Notes under the pieces: generated by a model
Database searches by the model: none
The model's input: the letters and a program-made list of their open reading frames with translations, nothing else
What the model was told of the DNA's origin: nothing
Position numbers and translations under genes: made by a program
Part shown: one piece after another, positions 1-11,429 of the stretch
Numbering within the stretch: position 1 is the first letter of the stretch
Layout: each line of letters begins with the position of its first letter
Source: Suillus spraguei
Taxonomy: Eukaryota > Basidiomycota > Agaricomycetes > Boletales > Suillaceae
Assembly (NCBI GenBank): GCA_016800925.1
Contig: JABCPU010000369.1
Span: 1-64,000, forward strand
Direction: 5' to 3'
Length of the DNA: 64,000 nucleotides

Positions 1-2
1 GG

Positions 3-941
3 TCAGGATTTGGTGGAAAAGGTCTTGATAGGCTCGATAAGGAGCGTGAGGCTAAAGATCGAGCAGAGCGGAAAGCCTACGGTGAACCCGAAGAAGAGAA
101 GGTGGATGAGGCTGCTGTCAAGACCCCTACCACTGCTGGCGATGATATGACATTCGGGAACTTCAAAGTCGAAATCAAGCGCGGCCCTGCTCCGGATTCT
201 TCGAAGGGCTTACTTGGAGTGGCTGGAGCAGCTGCAGCTGCCAGGCGACTCGTACATGCAAAGGAAGAAGAGAAACTTCAGGCGTCACTTAAGGCTGCTC
301 AGGACGCTGCTGCGCGTGCAGGGAAAGACACAGCTGCGCACAAGCAAGCCCTCAGTGTTATGGCAAAACTGAACGCACAGATGAAAGCAACGAGGCTGGT
401 CTTACAGTCTCAAATCCAGGCAGATGAGAGTGGTCTCAGGAAAGCAAACGTCGACTCTACAGACTTCCACGCTATCATACCCATCAATGACTACCCGCAG
501 AAAGCCAGATGGAGGGTTACCAACAAGGAAACCATGGTTCAGGTGTGTTGATTTGTTGGTTTTCGGCCATATACTAATATTTTCCATTCGCCAGCTCATC
601 GATATGACGGGCGCATCGGTTACCAACAAAGGTTTGTCCAGAAACATCGTTGTTCGGTATGCCAATTTGACTTCACTGTAATAGGTATATATTACGAATC
701 TGGGAAAGAGCCTCCTCTGGAAGGGCCACCCAAACTCCATCTTCTGATCGAGTCCAACGAGGAATACAGGGTAAGCACGTTTTATCGCGCGTTACCCGAG
801 GAGTTTGTTGAATTGACTCACTTTCAGGTGGAACAAGCTGTGCGAGAGATCAAACGCTTACTCATCGAAGCGTCTGCTGCAGCACTGCAAGCAGAAATGC
901 GGAATCCGACTGCAGTCGCAGGGAGATACAGTGTTGTGTAG
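3..941 (+). CDS. PRP5: PRP5/DDX46-type DEAD-box RNA helicase, C-terminal part (5' truncated by window)
   Basis: The fragment holds the tail beyond the helicase core of the splicing ATPase Prp5 (DDX46), which acts in the nucleus to stabilise U2 snRNP on the branch point. It starts with the family signature GFGGKGLDRLDKER, followed by an acidic/Ala-rich linker and the conserved C-terminal KH-like segment FHAIIPINDYPQKARWRVT, then GKEPPLEGPPKLHLLIES. Four exons join in frame: 3-542, 595-631, 685-770 and 828-941, with introns of 52, 53 and 57 bp, all GT..AG. Stop TAG is at 939-941. The DEAD, SAT and HRIGR motifs lie upstream of the window. No frame break is visible. It is the last host gene before the 23 kb repeat island. 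Confidence 0.9.
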
Positions 942-1437
942 AGTTCTGGATGTTGATTTGTCGCTGCCTCGATGGTGTTGTGCAGCCCCGACAGTCGCCT
1001 GTCAAGTAGCACTCAGACTATGTAGATATATCCTTGGCTAACGTGCTGCTAGCGAGTTGTTTCGGTGAGTTAAGAACGGATAGCAATTGCTCATGCTACA
1101 TAGTAGAATATTTGCCTTCGTGATGGGTCAGGCACAATATTATGTAATACTACTAATGCTTTGTTTGAGAGCCAACTTAGAGCTAGTTCGGTAACCCAAG
1201 TCGAAGAATTAGGTAACGTCGGCATAGTCCTGCCGATGGCTGAGTCTCAACCCTACGAAGTGTAGTACTGGGGTTTGTTATCTATTGGACCATCACTCAC
1301 TGCTCACTCGATTGATGGATGCCATTGAACCCTTGATCAGACTGTTCACTCAGGCTCAGGCTGCTCAGCCAGCAGGTGGTCATATATTCCGGCGAGATCA
1401 CACTTGAATTCTCCAACATGTTGCGCTAGTTATCAGC
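942..1437. other. Intergenic, no gene seen
   Basis: This is the 3' flank of PRP5 followed by the presumed left part of the Harbinger element. No ORF with family resemblance is visible. The stretch around 1157-1185 (TTTGTTTGAGAGCCA) resembles Harbinger-type ends, but no matching inverted copy was found, so the left boundary is not defined. Confidence 0.4.
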
Positions 1438-1519
1438 GTGCTTCTTACTGCTACACAGACCCTCCTACAAGACTCTATACCTGAGCCATATCATACATTG
1501 GCCCTCAGGTCAAGAGTGG

Positions 1520-2831
1520 GTGATGGAGCTCATTTTGGGGCACCCAGAGCATATATACTGTGGACTGGGGATGCATGCAGATACCTTTCACTCACTCATT
1601 TCAGAGCTTCATGCCTTGGGTCATGCAAGCTCACAATATGTTTCCCTTGAAGAACAACTTGCTATATTTTTGTATACATGTGTCCCAGGACTGACTGTCT
1701 GTCATGTTGGCGAGCGATTTCAACGGTCAAATGACACTATTTCAAAGTAAGATTCTCATTATTTATGATGGTTGTAAGCTCACACCTAATTGTAGATATT
1801 TCCGCAAGATGTTGTCCATTTTTGCATCCCCCACATTCTATACCCATCATGTACACTCTCCTAACGACACCGATGACATCCCTAGCGCAATCCATAACAA
1901 TCCAAAGTCCTGGCCATATTTTAAGGATGCTGTGGGTGCCATTGATGGCAGTCACATCCATGCACCCCCCCCATCATCTGATCACCCTGCATATCAGAAT
2001 TGCAAGGGATTTCTTTTGCAGAACTGTCTCTTTGCTAGCAACTTCAACCTTGAGTTCTCATGTGCTCTCACTGGCTGGGAGGGATCAGCTACAGATGCAC
2101 GCCTTTATAATGAGGCTTGTGCAGGAGGCTTATATGTACCTCCTGGCAAGTATTTTCTGGCTGATGCAGGGTTTCCTTTGTGTGGTGAGCTCTTAGTCCC
2201 CTACTGCAGTGTCCAGTACCATTTAGCTGAATGGGGATGTGCCAATACCAGGTGCATTTTATTCCCTTCATACTCAAAGCCTTCTAATGTTGATTATATA
2301 TTTACAGACCCACAAATAAAGAAGAGCTGTTTAATTTACGACACGCATCTGCTCGAAACATGATTGAGCGTATCTTTGGCATGTTAAAGCACCATTTTTG
2401 CATTCTTTTGCTGTCACCTGAGTATTCTATGAACATTCAGGCATGTATACCTGCTGTCCTATGTACTATCCATACTTCCATGTCATTTTTACATTCTCTT
2501 TGACTTTTATACTGTTTTTACAGTCTCTTACTGTCACCTGAATGTTCCATAGGCACGCATACCTGCTGCTTTATGTGCAATCCATAATTTTATACATGCC
2601 CACAACCATGATGAACAAGCTCTTATGGATGACAATGACAACGACAACGACAACTTTGATTATAATAACCCTGACCATCAGGGGATCCCCGATGACAACG
2701 ACGAGTCCAGTGGAGATGGAGGCATGAAGGAGGCATGTGATCACATTGTGCATAGCATGTGGGAGGACTATCAAGCTATCTTACAGCAGTGGGGCTTGTT
2801 AGATGATTCAGTCAATGACACTGACATGTAG
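1520..2831 (+). CDS. PIF/Harbinger DDE transposase (HARBI1-like, DDE_Tnp_4)
   Basis: This encodes a cut-and-paste transposase of the PIF/Harbinger superfamily. The catalytic residues are visible in order: first Asp in GAIDGSHIHAP, second Asp in YFLADAGFP, and Glu in ARNMIERIFGMLKHH. The conserved block GWEGSATDARLYNEA lies between the two Asp. Exons read as 1520-1747, 1796-2255, 2309-about 2446 and 2555-2831, with short introns whose borders are seen in frame (for example SK joined to YFRKM, and NTR joined to PTNKEELFNLRH). The C-terminus is very acidic (DDNDNDNDN). The true N-terminus may lie further upstream. No in-frame stop was found in the joined exons, so the copy may be intact. A decayed Myb/SANT-like gene, the usual partner of this transposase, lies convergently at 4.5-5.4 kb. 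Confidence 0.8.
2409..2594 (+). repeat. Short direct duplication inside the transposase gene
   Basis: Two diverged copies of about 65 bp start near 2409 and 2528. Both contain CTGTCACCTGA followed by a segment coding ..IPA.LC.IH... Only the second copy continues the conserved C-terminal reading (ARIPAALCAIHNFIHAH). The first therefore seems to lie at the start of the last intron, as if a tandem exon duplication had been turned into intron sequence. Confidence 0.5.
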
Positions 2832-4130
2832 TACCACAATCCAAATATTCATTCATGCAATGAAAAAAGTTGATATAGTGCTAGTATGACAACTGTACAA
2901 CCTAATTGGACTCAGCAGGAGGGAATATAGTAGGTTGGATTCCCAACCGCTGGGCCATTGAAAGAATGAAAGCACGGCGCTGACACGCACGAAACTGGTT
3001 TCGAGCATGGCCATGACAAAATAGCTCTACTTTACAAGTCTAATTACACTTATAATTTCAAAGCTAATTTTTCTACTATTTATGGTAATTTTACAATGCA
3101 TTTTTGATGAGTAAATGGACTTATAATATAATTAATTACTTATCTGACTCAATAAGGCACCTCAAAACCCTTAAATTTGATGACTAATCAATTTTCCCAC
3201 ATATTTTATAATTTTTTCACACATTTTCCTATCTGATTACCAAAGTTCAGTTTAACATCTTAACATCTCAACATCTATAAGTTGACATCTAAACAATGAG
3301 GATTATGTAATGTACAGTTGTTTTAATTACATAAGTGACACATTTGGACAGTCCCAAGATACTGGTAACCATTAGCTCAACATCTGAACATCTGAGCATA
3401 TGAGTCATACCAAGTCAGTTGGAGTCAAGCCAAGTCATAGGGAGTCACTCTTATAATGACTCACTCTGAGTAATTATGAATCATATTTCTAAATGTAGAA
3501 ATTGTGTAGCCACTAGTAGAATAGTATATAAGGGGCCTAGTTTTCCCCTCTGATAATAAGAATCCCCTTTTGGAAAAAAAAACTCTAAGTGTGAATTGAG
3601 TGAATATTAGTTTATTCCTCCACTCCTTTGTCATCATTTCCCACGATGTTCTGACTATCTGAGATAACTTCTAAATAATCTTTAATTACACTAGCTAACA
3701 CATGGTTGTTAGTTGTCTAGTGTAATTCTGCTTCACTCTCTTTGCAACACAGGAAATCAATTCTGTGGGAGAATTATTTTCATTAATTGAGTGACAACAA
3801 ATAAGGGCTTATACTTTAGTCAATAATATTAAGAGCTTGGCTTACTTTAAGACTACGTTAAGAGGACGTACTCTGTTCTGATTCTGCGTCATACTCATTG
3901 TGAGTGCCTGGGCAGCAGAGAAGTTGGTTTCAAGGCCACATATTGATTGATTCAATTGGTATTTGATTCTTAGTTTGCTCTCCTAATTGTGAGGATAAGA
4001 AGTAGTCAAGAAATATTGTTGAGAAATATTCTTATATTGTCAAATCATTAGTTGTAACATTGTAGCACTGCATCAAGCCAGTTATCAATTCAGTTACACT
4101 CTGTTCTTTCATATTCATTCTTCCAAAATG
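2832..4130. other. AT-rich non-coding stretch with LTR-like promoter signals
   Basis: No credible reading frame is present. Around 3526-3560 there is a TATA-like AGTATATAAGG followed about 30 bp later by CTGATAATAAG, an arrangement typical of retrotransposon LTRs. Repeated AACATCT words occur at 3250-3400. No second LTR, target duplication or primer-binding site was confirmed, so an inserted LTR is only a guess. Direct reading shows only AT-richness and the TATA-like site. Confidence 0.3.
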
Positions 4131-4326
4131 CCTAAGTACTGCATCAAGCCAGTTAATGGTAATTAGTCTTTCTACATTGCCTAAGTACTGCATCAAGCCA
4201 GTTAATGGTAACCCTTCTCTCTAAGCTGCCTAAGCACTGCATCATGCCAGTTAACGGTAACCAACTTGTCCAAGTACCCTAAGCACTGCATCACGCCAGT
4301 TAACAGATACAAACCCTGAGATTTCC
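4131..4326 (+). repeat. 49-bp minisatellite, four copies
   Basis: The word CCTAAG(T/C)ACTGCATCA starts at 4131, 4180, 4229 and 4278, an exact 49-bp period. Each unit also holds GCCAGTTAA(T/C)GGTAA. A fifth, more diverged copy begins near 4061. The last unit is diverged at its end (GTTAACAGATAC). Confidence 0.85.
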
Positions 4327-4464
4327 CATACCATCTCAACCCTTTTAGTCAATTGGTAAATTGCTTGGAAAAACTGCAACTCTGTTTCTGCAACCCCCCA
4401 ATGAACACCACATTATCAACCGTTGGTAATTGTCTGAACCATTGACTGTGGAAGGACTGTGAAA

Positions 4465-5400
4465 CCTGGTGAATTTCTTACCAATCACATCCTTGTAAGA
4501 CAGCACATGTCCTTGTCAGTAGTTTGTGTATATATATCAGTAGCTGCAGCGTCCATAGCAAAGACTTGTTGTACCATCAGCTGCTCCCCAAATGACCAGT
4601 CTGCATCTTCAACCTGCAGCATCTGCATGGCCCTTGAGCACTGGTCCATCACCAATCCTCGGGATAAACCATGCGCTCTGAGATAACATCACTTAGGTGG
4701 TTCACAGAGCTCTGGAACCCCATCATGGCTACAGCAGTGGTGGCCTTTGACACTACGGTAGTAGTGGCCTTCAACATCTTGACATCAGCATTGCTCTCTT
4801 TAGTAATACCACTCTGAGCATGATCTGACACTGTCTTTGCTTTTTTGAGTGAGCCCAACTCAGGGCAAGGTGGCGGTGGCAGTGGTGGTGGCAACATCTG
4901 AGTAGTAGTAGGTTCCTCACATTGTATAGAAACTGAGTTAGTTGGCATGTGAACCATATCAGAGTGAGAGAATTTGGTACTAGTCCTGCTCGTAATAGAC
5001 ATGGGACCTTGCAACATAGGAAGAGAGGCGGTGTCTTCAGCTGTTGAAGCACCAGTGCTTGAACTTGAGTTTAAGGGAGGAGGGATAGCGGTATGAGGCT
5101 GGTACCCTGTACACCCTCGTGCACCACTACCTTGTGGTATTATATTGTCCATGCGTTCAAAGTGTCTCCATCCTGATACACGAAACGGTCGCATGATTGA
5201 ATTTCCCTACCATAAATCAATGAGACTTTTGACAAGACATGAGTGAACTTAACATACCTTCTTTGAAATATATTCATTCCATACTGATCCTGCAGCTTCA
5301 CCCTCAATATTGGCCCCTTGAGTGTTGTCCCAGTGAACTCCAGACTGTTGGTGATATTTCTGAATCACATTATATGTCTGCTTTAGCTATATGATCTCTT
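4465..5400 (-). pseudogene. Myb/SANT-like DNA-binding protein of a Harbinger element, frameshifted
   Basis: Read on the minus strand, an exon near 5270-5400 codes QKYHQQSGVHWDNTQGANIE and AAGSVWNEYISKK. After an intron (GTATGT..TAG, about 5210-5262) it continues as MRPFRVSGWRHFERMDNII. This is the layout of fungal Myb/SANT-like proteins that accompany DDE transposases. A long Pro/Ser/Thr-rich linker follows. The main frame stops at 4649 (MVYPEDW), but the next frame continues at once with DQCSRAMQMLQVEDADWS, which resembles the usual C-terminal helix of the family and ends near 4465. This points to a one-base frameshift near 4650. The SANT start upstream of 5400 was not resolved. It is probably the second gene of the element carrying the 1.5-2.8 kb transposase. 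Confidence 0.6.
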
Positions 5401-8400
5401 ATCAGTATATAACTAGATGACATATCAATATATGATATACCGATGTAACGAACATATTGGCACTGGGCTTAAAACCCCATCTTTTGACACTCGTCTCACA
5501 TCTACAGGAGTTACCACTTGTCCATGGCCGTCTTGCTCCTTTAGCATTACTGGCGGCATCCCATGCTTACCGCACACCGTACTGACTACCGCACCACATT
5601 CCACGTACCGATGTCCCCCCATGTCCTTGCCGCATCCGCATAGCTCCATTTGGTGCATCATTTGTTTTATGTTCGTTATCACTGATTCCACGGCAAGCCT
5701 TATTACATGTTGCCTTGTGCCGCAGCGCCTTGCGCTATGTTTACATATGGCAGTTACTACACTCCAGCGCTACTGATCTCACCTAGAGTATTCTGAGTAC
5801 ATACGATTTAGGATATAAGCACCGCATACCCCGCACGATACAGTACCTGATTTTACACCATTGCACATACTATAGGTCAGGACTATTGTCTAGCTCTGGA
5901 TCCACCCAGTAGTAGATGTAGTCTTCAAAGTTCCTTATTGCTCGTTAATCTATCACGCTCATTCTCCATTACCACTGGCATACCGCTGGACTTTTGACTG
6001 TTATTTTGACTGAACTTCTCACGCACCGCTACTTTACCACTGAAAGTACCGCGGACTTCTTTACTGTTTCTTTGCACCGCTCGCAACCTTACCGCTACCG
6101 CTGATATCATTGCTCGACATCGCTCGCTCGACGCAACTGTTACTGACTATATCTCGACCACGGTGTCTTCTTAGATAGATGATCTATAGATAAAGACCTA
6201 TAAAACCAAATATCTCCACGGTCAGTGATTCAGACAAATACCAATGACTGATAACGTGGTTGTACGTGGGTGGCTGTTTAATGTTCCCCAGGCTATGGTC
6301 AGCAAATGAGTCACTTCTGTGAGATCAGCAAACTCTTGGACAGTGACAAAGATTCTTGAAACAACTAAACTTCAAAGAAAAACACAGAAGTCGAACAAAC
6401 TTAGAAACAGAAGTAACTGGCCAAACTACGCCCTCCAATGGAATGCAGGTGTTTTGCAACAATTGTGCTACTGCAATTTGTGGGAAGTTACAACAATCAC
6501 CTTCTCAGACAAGCAGGTAGAATCCCCGGTCAAGACTAGTCACTACTTCAGAGATCTTCTAGCTTACTATTGAACCTGCTGCCAAGGAACTCACTATGAG
6601 TATTAAGCAGTTAACAGGAATGGACGTCCTTGGATTTCAATACCAAGTCCCCTTTCAATAACTAGAGTCTATCAGTCAGTGAAGACCTTAATTCAGTATC
6701 GCTACTCAGGTGTGCGAGATCAAGTGTCACTGTCAACCTCTGAAGTCTCTCCCACTAAGCTACTCTGGCCTTAGATGGACTAAAGAGACAACACAAATAT
6801 TAGAAACACAAGGACACTTAGCACCAACAAACTTTGAAAAAGAGAGAGAGACCAGTGGTCAAAGAAAAAGAAGAAAAGAGAAAGATTCAAAAGAAACAGA
6901 AGCAAGGAAACAGACAACAGAGAAAGAAAAACAGAGAGGAAGATGATGAAAGAAACTAGAATGAATTTGTCAAAGAAAAAAGATTTGTTGTCTTGCTGGT
7001 TGTCAGACACAGTGAGCTCAGGGTCTTGCTAGTTGTTGAGCACAGTGAGCTCAAGGTAGTGCTATCTCACAGTGTAGACTTCCAATCTTACTGTTGTTGA
7101 CAATGTTCTTGACAGTGTGCTGATAGTGCTGCTCACACTTCACTCTCAGTTATATTTCTGAGGGGGAGAAAAATCTCTCTTTTATTGACAAAAAGGTGGG
7201 TCTTATATAGACAAAATGAATGGCTATGCTACTGTTTTCTCACATTTTGTAGGGGTGCTGACCTACCCTATTTATTGAATATTGTCATAGTTGATTTGTA
7301 ATATGCTCAAGGGTGTGAGAAGAAGTCATGTGGGATATCAATGGCTATGCATAAATTTGAGATCAGGTGACTATTAGTGGCTATCCTAGGAGGAATATCA
7401 ATTATGTAATATTTGAAGCATAAATCTGCACTTTTTTTTTGTAGATGCATAGAAATGATGCGAGTGAATCATAATGTGTTTCATGAGTTTCTCTGCAGGG
7501 TAACTCTATGTAATTATTTTGCTGGGGTCACCTGACATCTGTGGGAATCTTATGAAGTAGTTTCTGTAGCCAAACATACATAAACACACCCATGAAAAAT
7601 GAATTAGAAATAATAAGCAAACTTTTACGAGCAAAAAGAAACTTTCGATTCTGTGTCATGGATTGATTTCTGAATAGAGGAACATAAAGTCAGCCATGCA
7701 CCAGCCCAGTTTGGTGCGTGTCAACGGTAGCACTGCTACACATGACGCTAGTTCTGGCGGCATCATTGCTGACCGCGGCAACTTACTGCTGACCACAACG
7801 CTTCTTTTGCACATAAGTTTGACTCGAACTTGACCACACTAATAGGCATCCCCCTTTAGGGTCGAACACTCTTGTTCTCACAAGTGAAGCAGACTAGATG
7901 GAGCGCAAGACTCACATACTAGCTTAGGCTGTAGTTTATCTACAGCCCAGGTTAGGTTATATCTTTACACTGATGCTCATTTTGTCTTACACATTGCCCC
8001 TGTCTTCTGTGGACCACTCTGCAGATACTCAGAAATGGCCTCTGCGGCGCAATTGTATGTCACATCTTTGAAGTTCCCAGTGTCCCCAACCTTGTCCCAA
8101 TTGTTGAATAAATACAAGAGAACCTGATCAGTTTCTGTGTCGGTCCAGACAGCCCTGTCTGCATGAGATGACTCCTGAGATGAGATGACTCCTGAGCCAT
8201 GGAGAGGATGTGGACCTGAGCTGATAAAACTATAGATACAACACTAGCCCAGATGTGGTTCCAATCTTGTAGACCTTTAGTCATATATTGAGGTATAGTA
8301 TAGCTAGACATTACAGGTCAAAGGGAAGTTCAAGCTTCGTCATTGGGCTTCAAACCAGAACTGCTATGCCGATGTTACATAATGTCCTTCAAGTTGGCAA

Positions 8401-8854
8401 ATTCACCTTACCTCTGGTTACCGAACTAAGCCTAAAGGTAGTGCCAAACAGGGCTATGAGATGGGCTAGTCACTGATCAGACTATAGACGGTGTGACTTT
8501 GGGTTCGACAATATTATGTAATCATCACTTAGCCTACAAAGTTTAACTCAAGTCAGGACTGAAACATGAGCCCATACAAACATCAGGCTTCTCATCTTCT
8601 ATGTGATTTCTCATTCAGCCAGGAGCCTGATGGCATCTTGTATTTAGAGTCAGTTCAGTAACTTGGTATTTGCCAGGATGTGCATCTGGTGCAATGTAAA
8701 TTGCACTGGCACACTGCTTCAGCCAGTTGGAGCTCAAACCTTCCTTACCTACTGATCAGCACCACAATGGACTGGATTGATCCTCACCTTCATAAGGTGA
8801 CCTATTCATCAGTTGTTGCTGTCATATCAATCTGTATTAAAGCTAAACACTGTG
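5401..8854. other. Gene-free repeat-derived stretch
   Basis: No protein family is recognisable in any frame. Bases 5820-6110 are enriched in the words TACCGC and CACCGC. Bases 6830-6990 are a purine-rich low-complexity tract (AAAGAAAAAGAAGAAAAG), giving a spurious Lys/Glu ORF. Bases 7008-7060 hold a short direct repeat (CACAGTGAGCTCA twice). On the minus strand CTATATAAGACCC near 7200 resembles an LTR TATA box, followed by AATAAAAG. These look like fragments of old elements. Confidence 0.4.
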
Positions 8855-9130
8855 TTAGCCCTCAGTCATGATGAAACAGACTGAATTGGTAGGTACCTAA
8901 ACACTGCGTTAGCCTATAAGCATCTGTCAGAATCTAAGTACAGTCCAAATTAAATAAAGAACTCACCCTCAGTCATGATGGAACAGACTGAGGGGATAAG
9001 ACGGTATGAGCAAACATATATAGATGGTTTGAATTCCTAAGTCCCAACTCTGCTTGCTTATAGCATCACATGCATTCCAGCATCAATACTCCTCCTCGAT
9101 GCAATAAGCATAATCTCCTCCTCAATTCCT
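8855..9130 (-). repeat. Probable 3' LTR of the decayed Copia element
   Basis: The segment lies directly downstream (minus strand) of the Copia pol remnant. A purine tract, GAGGAGGAG on the minus strand near 9085-9120, could be the polypurine tract. A minus-strand TATA-like CTATATATG is near 9020. Inside, CCTCAGTCATGATG(A/G)AACAGACTGA occurs twice (about 8858 and 8968). The outer LTR border and the 5' LTR were not found. Confidence 0.35.
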
Positions 9131-9156
9131 CACTGCAAACCAAGGCAAGCACATAG

Positions 9157-9890
9157 TCATTTGAAATCCTTTTGTGGTAAAGCTTTTGTGAAAATGTTGG
9201 CAGTGTTATTAAGTGATCTGACATAGTGGAGTTTGAGTTGTCCCAGGGCCACATGTTCACAGATTGAATGAATATTGATGACAATATGTTTTACTTTGGA
9301 ATGGTATGATGTGTCCTCTGAGAGTGTGATGCCTCTAGTATTGTCGCAGAGAAGGGGGGAAGCCGTTGGTTGGGTGAAGTTCACTTCGCGAAGCAAGGTA
9401 TGAATCCAGGTGAGTTTCTTTGCAGCATCTGATGCAGTGACATATTTGGCTTTGCAGGTGGAAATGGATACAGTTTTCTGCTGTCGGGTGCTCCAGGTGA
9501 TCATACCTGAACTTAGGGTGAAGTAGTATCCACTGACAGATTGTCATGTATCAGGACAGTTTGCAAAATCGCTATCAGTGTATCCCATGAGACGTGCAGG
9601 ATGGTTGCCTCTGAGCACCAGTTGGAGGTCATGCAAACCTTTGAGGTAACAAACCACTTGTTTTGCAGCATCCCAGTGGACTGGCCCATAACAATTTGAG
9701 ATAGTGACAGTTGTTGAACGGCATGCGCAATGTCCAGATGAGCTCTGATGGTGAGGTACATAAGCAATCCTATGAGGGAATGGTAAGGTGTCCAAGACAT
9801 AAGTTCTCATTGTGCGTCAGTTGACGGGGCATGTGTTTTGCATGAGAGATGGAGGCCAGACTCCATAGGCGTAGAAACGGGCACCATCAC
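9157..9890 (-). pseudogene. Ty1/Copia retrotransposon pol remnant (RT end plus RNase H)
   Basis: Minus-strand reading gives the end of the reverse transcriptase (TPYHSLIGLLMYLTIRAHLD, IAHAVQQLS) and the Copia RNase H (DAAKQVVCYLKG, MGYTDSDFA, SVSGYYFTLSSGMITWST, ICEHVALGQLKLHYV, NIFTKALPQ). The reading jumps between frames near 9700. Two in-frame TGA codons sit where the family has Arg (after CPDT near 9540 and after STDAQ near 9810); both fit CGA to TGA change. The gag, protease and integrase parts are missing beyond about 9890. It is a dead, 5'-truncated copy. Confidence 0.8.
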
Positions 9891-10018
9891 GAAATCAAAT
9901 TGAAATTGATATGACCAGACAGATTTGATAATCAAAAAACATTATTGCACATGATTTTTTAGCCTTAGATATTTTTATCATGGTGTCACACATAGTTGAA
10001 ATATGATATGATTCTGTC
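9891..10018. other. Junction between Copia remnant and tandem repeat
   Basis: This is short AT-rich sequence without recognisable coding content. The Copia similarity stops abruptly near 9890. Confidence 0.3.
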
Positions 10019-10680
10019 ACAGAGATATCACTTTGATCCATGTATTGGAAGCACACAACAGTGTGATCACCAGACTGCAATTTCATGACTGCAGGCCACC
10101 ACATTTTCAGTAGCCTTACAAAAATTGGCAATCAAAACACATTATTGTTTGCCCTTGGATATTTTCGTCATGATGTTCCATATAGATGAAATAGGATATG
10201 ATTATATCAGACAGACATCAGGATGATGTGTACCTTGGAAGCAGTTATCAGTGTAATAACTGGGGGTATCCATGCATTGCAATATTTTTTAAATAGTGGG
10301 ATATAGCTATCTAGATTGTACAGAGACTGCAATGACTACAATTGAGATGGTCTGCATGTAAGAAAAACATCACATTGATGTGCACCTTGGAAGCAGCTAT
10401 CAGTGTGATGACTGGGCCATCCATGCAATGTAATTAAATAGCTGCAAATGATCATATTTCCAGTAGACTGATCATGCATTGCAATATTTTTCAAATAGTG
10501 AGATATATCTATCTAGATTGTACAGAGGCTGCAATGACTACAATTGAGATGGTCTGCATATAAGAGAAACATCACATTGATGTGCACCTTGGAAGCAGCT
10601 ATCAGTGTGATGACTGGGCCATCTATGCAATGTAATTGAATAGCTGTGGATCCTCACATTTCCAGTGAATTGACAACATA
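10019..10680. repeat. ~202-bp tandem repeat, two good and two decayed copies
   Basis: CATGCATTGCAATATTTTT starts at 10,271 and again at 10,473, a 202-bp period. Within both units follow GTACAGAG(A/G)CTGCAATGAC, then CACATTGATGTGCACCTTGG and AGCTATCAGTGTGATGACTG. Diverged versions of the latter words occur around 10,205-10,255 and 10,020-10,080, so the array once had about four units. It carries no coding sequence. A minus-strand ORF at 9895-10131 runs through it by chance. Confidence 0.75.
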
Positions 10681-11333
10681 TTGTGTTGTTTTTTAATCAA
10701 CATTGCACAAAAGTCATAATAACTATACTACCTATCTAACATGGTCAACACCTACAAAGTTTGACAACCACAGGCTACTGCAGACATAAATTGACTATGA
10801 ACCAACATTACTTTAAGAGCTGACAGGCACACAAACTAACTTGGATGTGCCAAGATTTTACCTGGGTACATTGTTGTAACTCTAGGTTTCTTAATCACAA
10901 TACATGAAGCAACAGCACAATATCAACTAGAAAGAATGCTAAGGGGAAGAACAGATATCACGAGGGATGGGGATATCTAGTATGGATCTTCATAATCTCA
11001 TCAAGGGACTCTGTTCCCCTGAAGGTCTCGTATCAGAAGGTCTTGTATCTCTGCCACTTGCCAGATGTTGGAGGTGCGTAAGGTCAACAGTTTAATTACT
11101 TATCATGCCAAGATCACAATGGAAAAGCAGATGGTTATAAAGATAAAGTGATAGTAGCAAAATAACATAAACCTAGTGCAACATACAGCTAATGTAGGAT
11201 ACCAGCATGGAAGTGAAAGTCATGAAATTGAGGGAGATTGGTACAAACTGGTGGCACAATGATATCACAGAAGTACAGAATCTATAAAGTAAGGGAGAAT
11301 GGGTGTGAAAGTGGCTTGCTAGCTCACATATTA
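10681..11333. other. No gene seen
   Basis: Unique-looking sequence of moderate AT content ends just before the terminal inverted repeat of the 9 kb element. No ORF with family resemblance was found. Confidence 0.4.
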
Positions 11334-11429
11334 CAGTGAACTATCTCCGTATTATACGAGTGAGCGGACGTGCATAATATCCCATATGATACGGGCCAGC
11401 GGACCATGGGCCCATGGTAGAAATATTCT

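Noticed and set aside
5417..5776. ORF of 119 codons and its minus-strand Cys-rich counterpart of 88 codons
   Set aside because: It may contain the start of the Myb/SANT-like gene, but no SANT helix was recognised and the Cys spacing fits no known finger.
6710..7010. Lys/Glu-rich ORF and its Phe/Leu-rich antisense
   Set aside because: Both arise from a purine-rich low-complexity tract.
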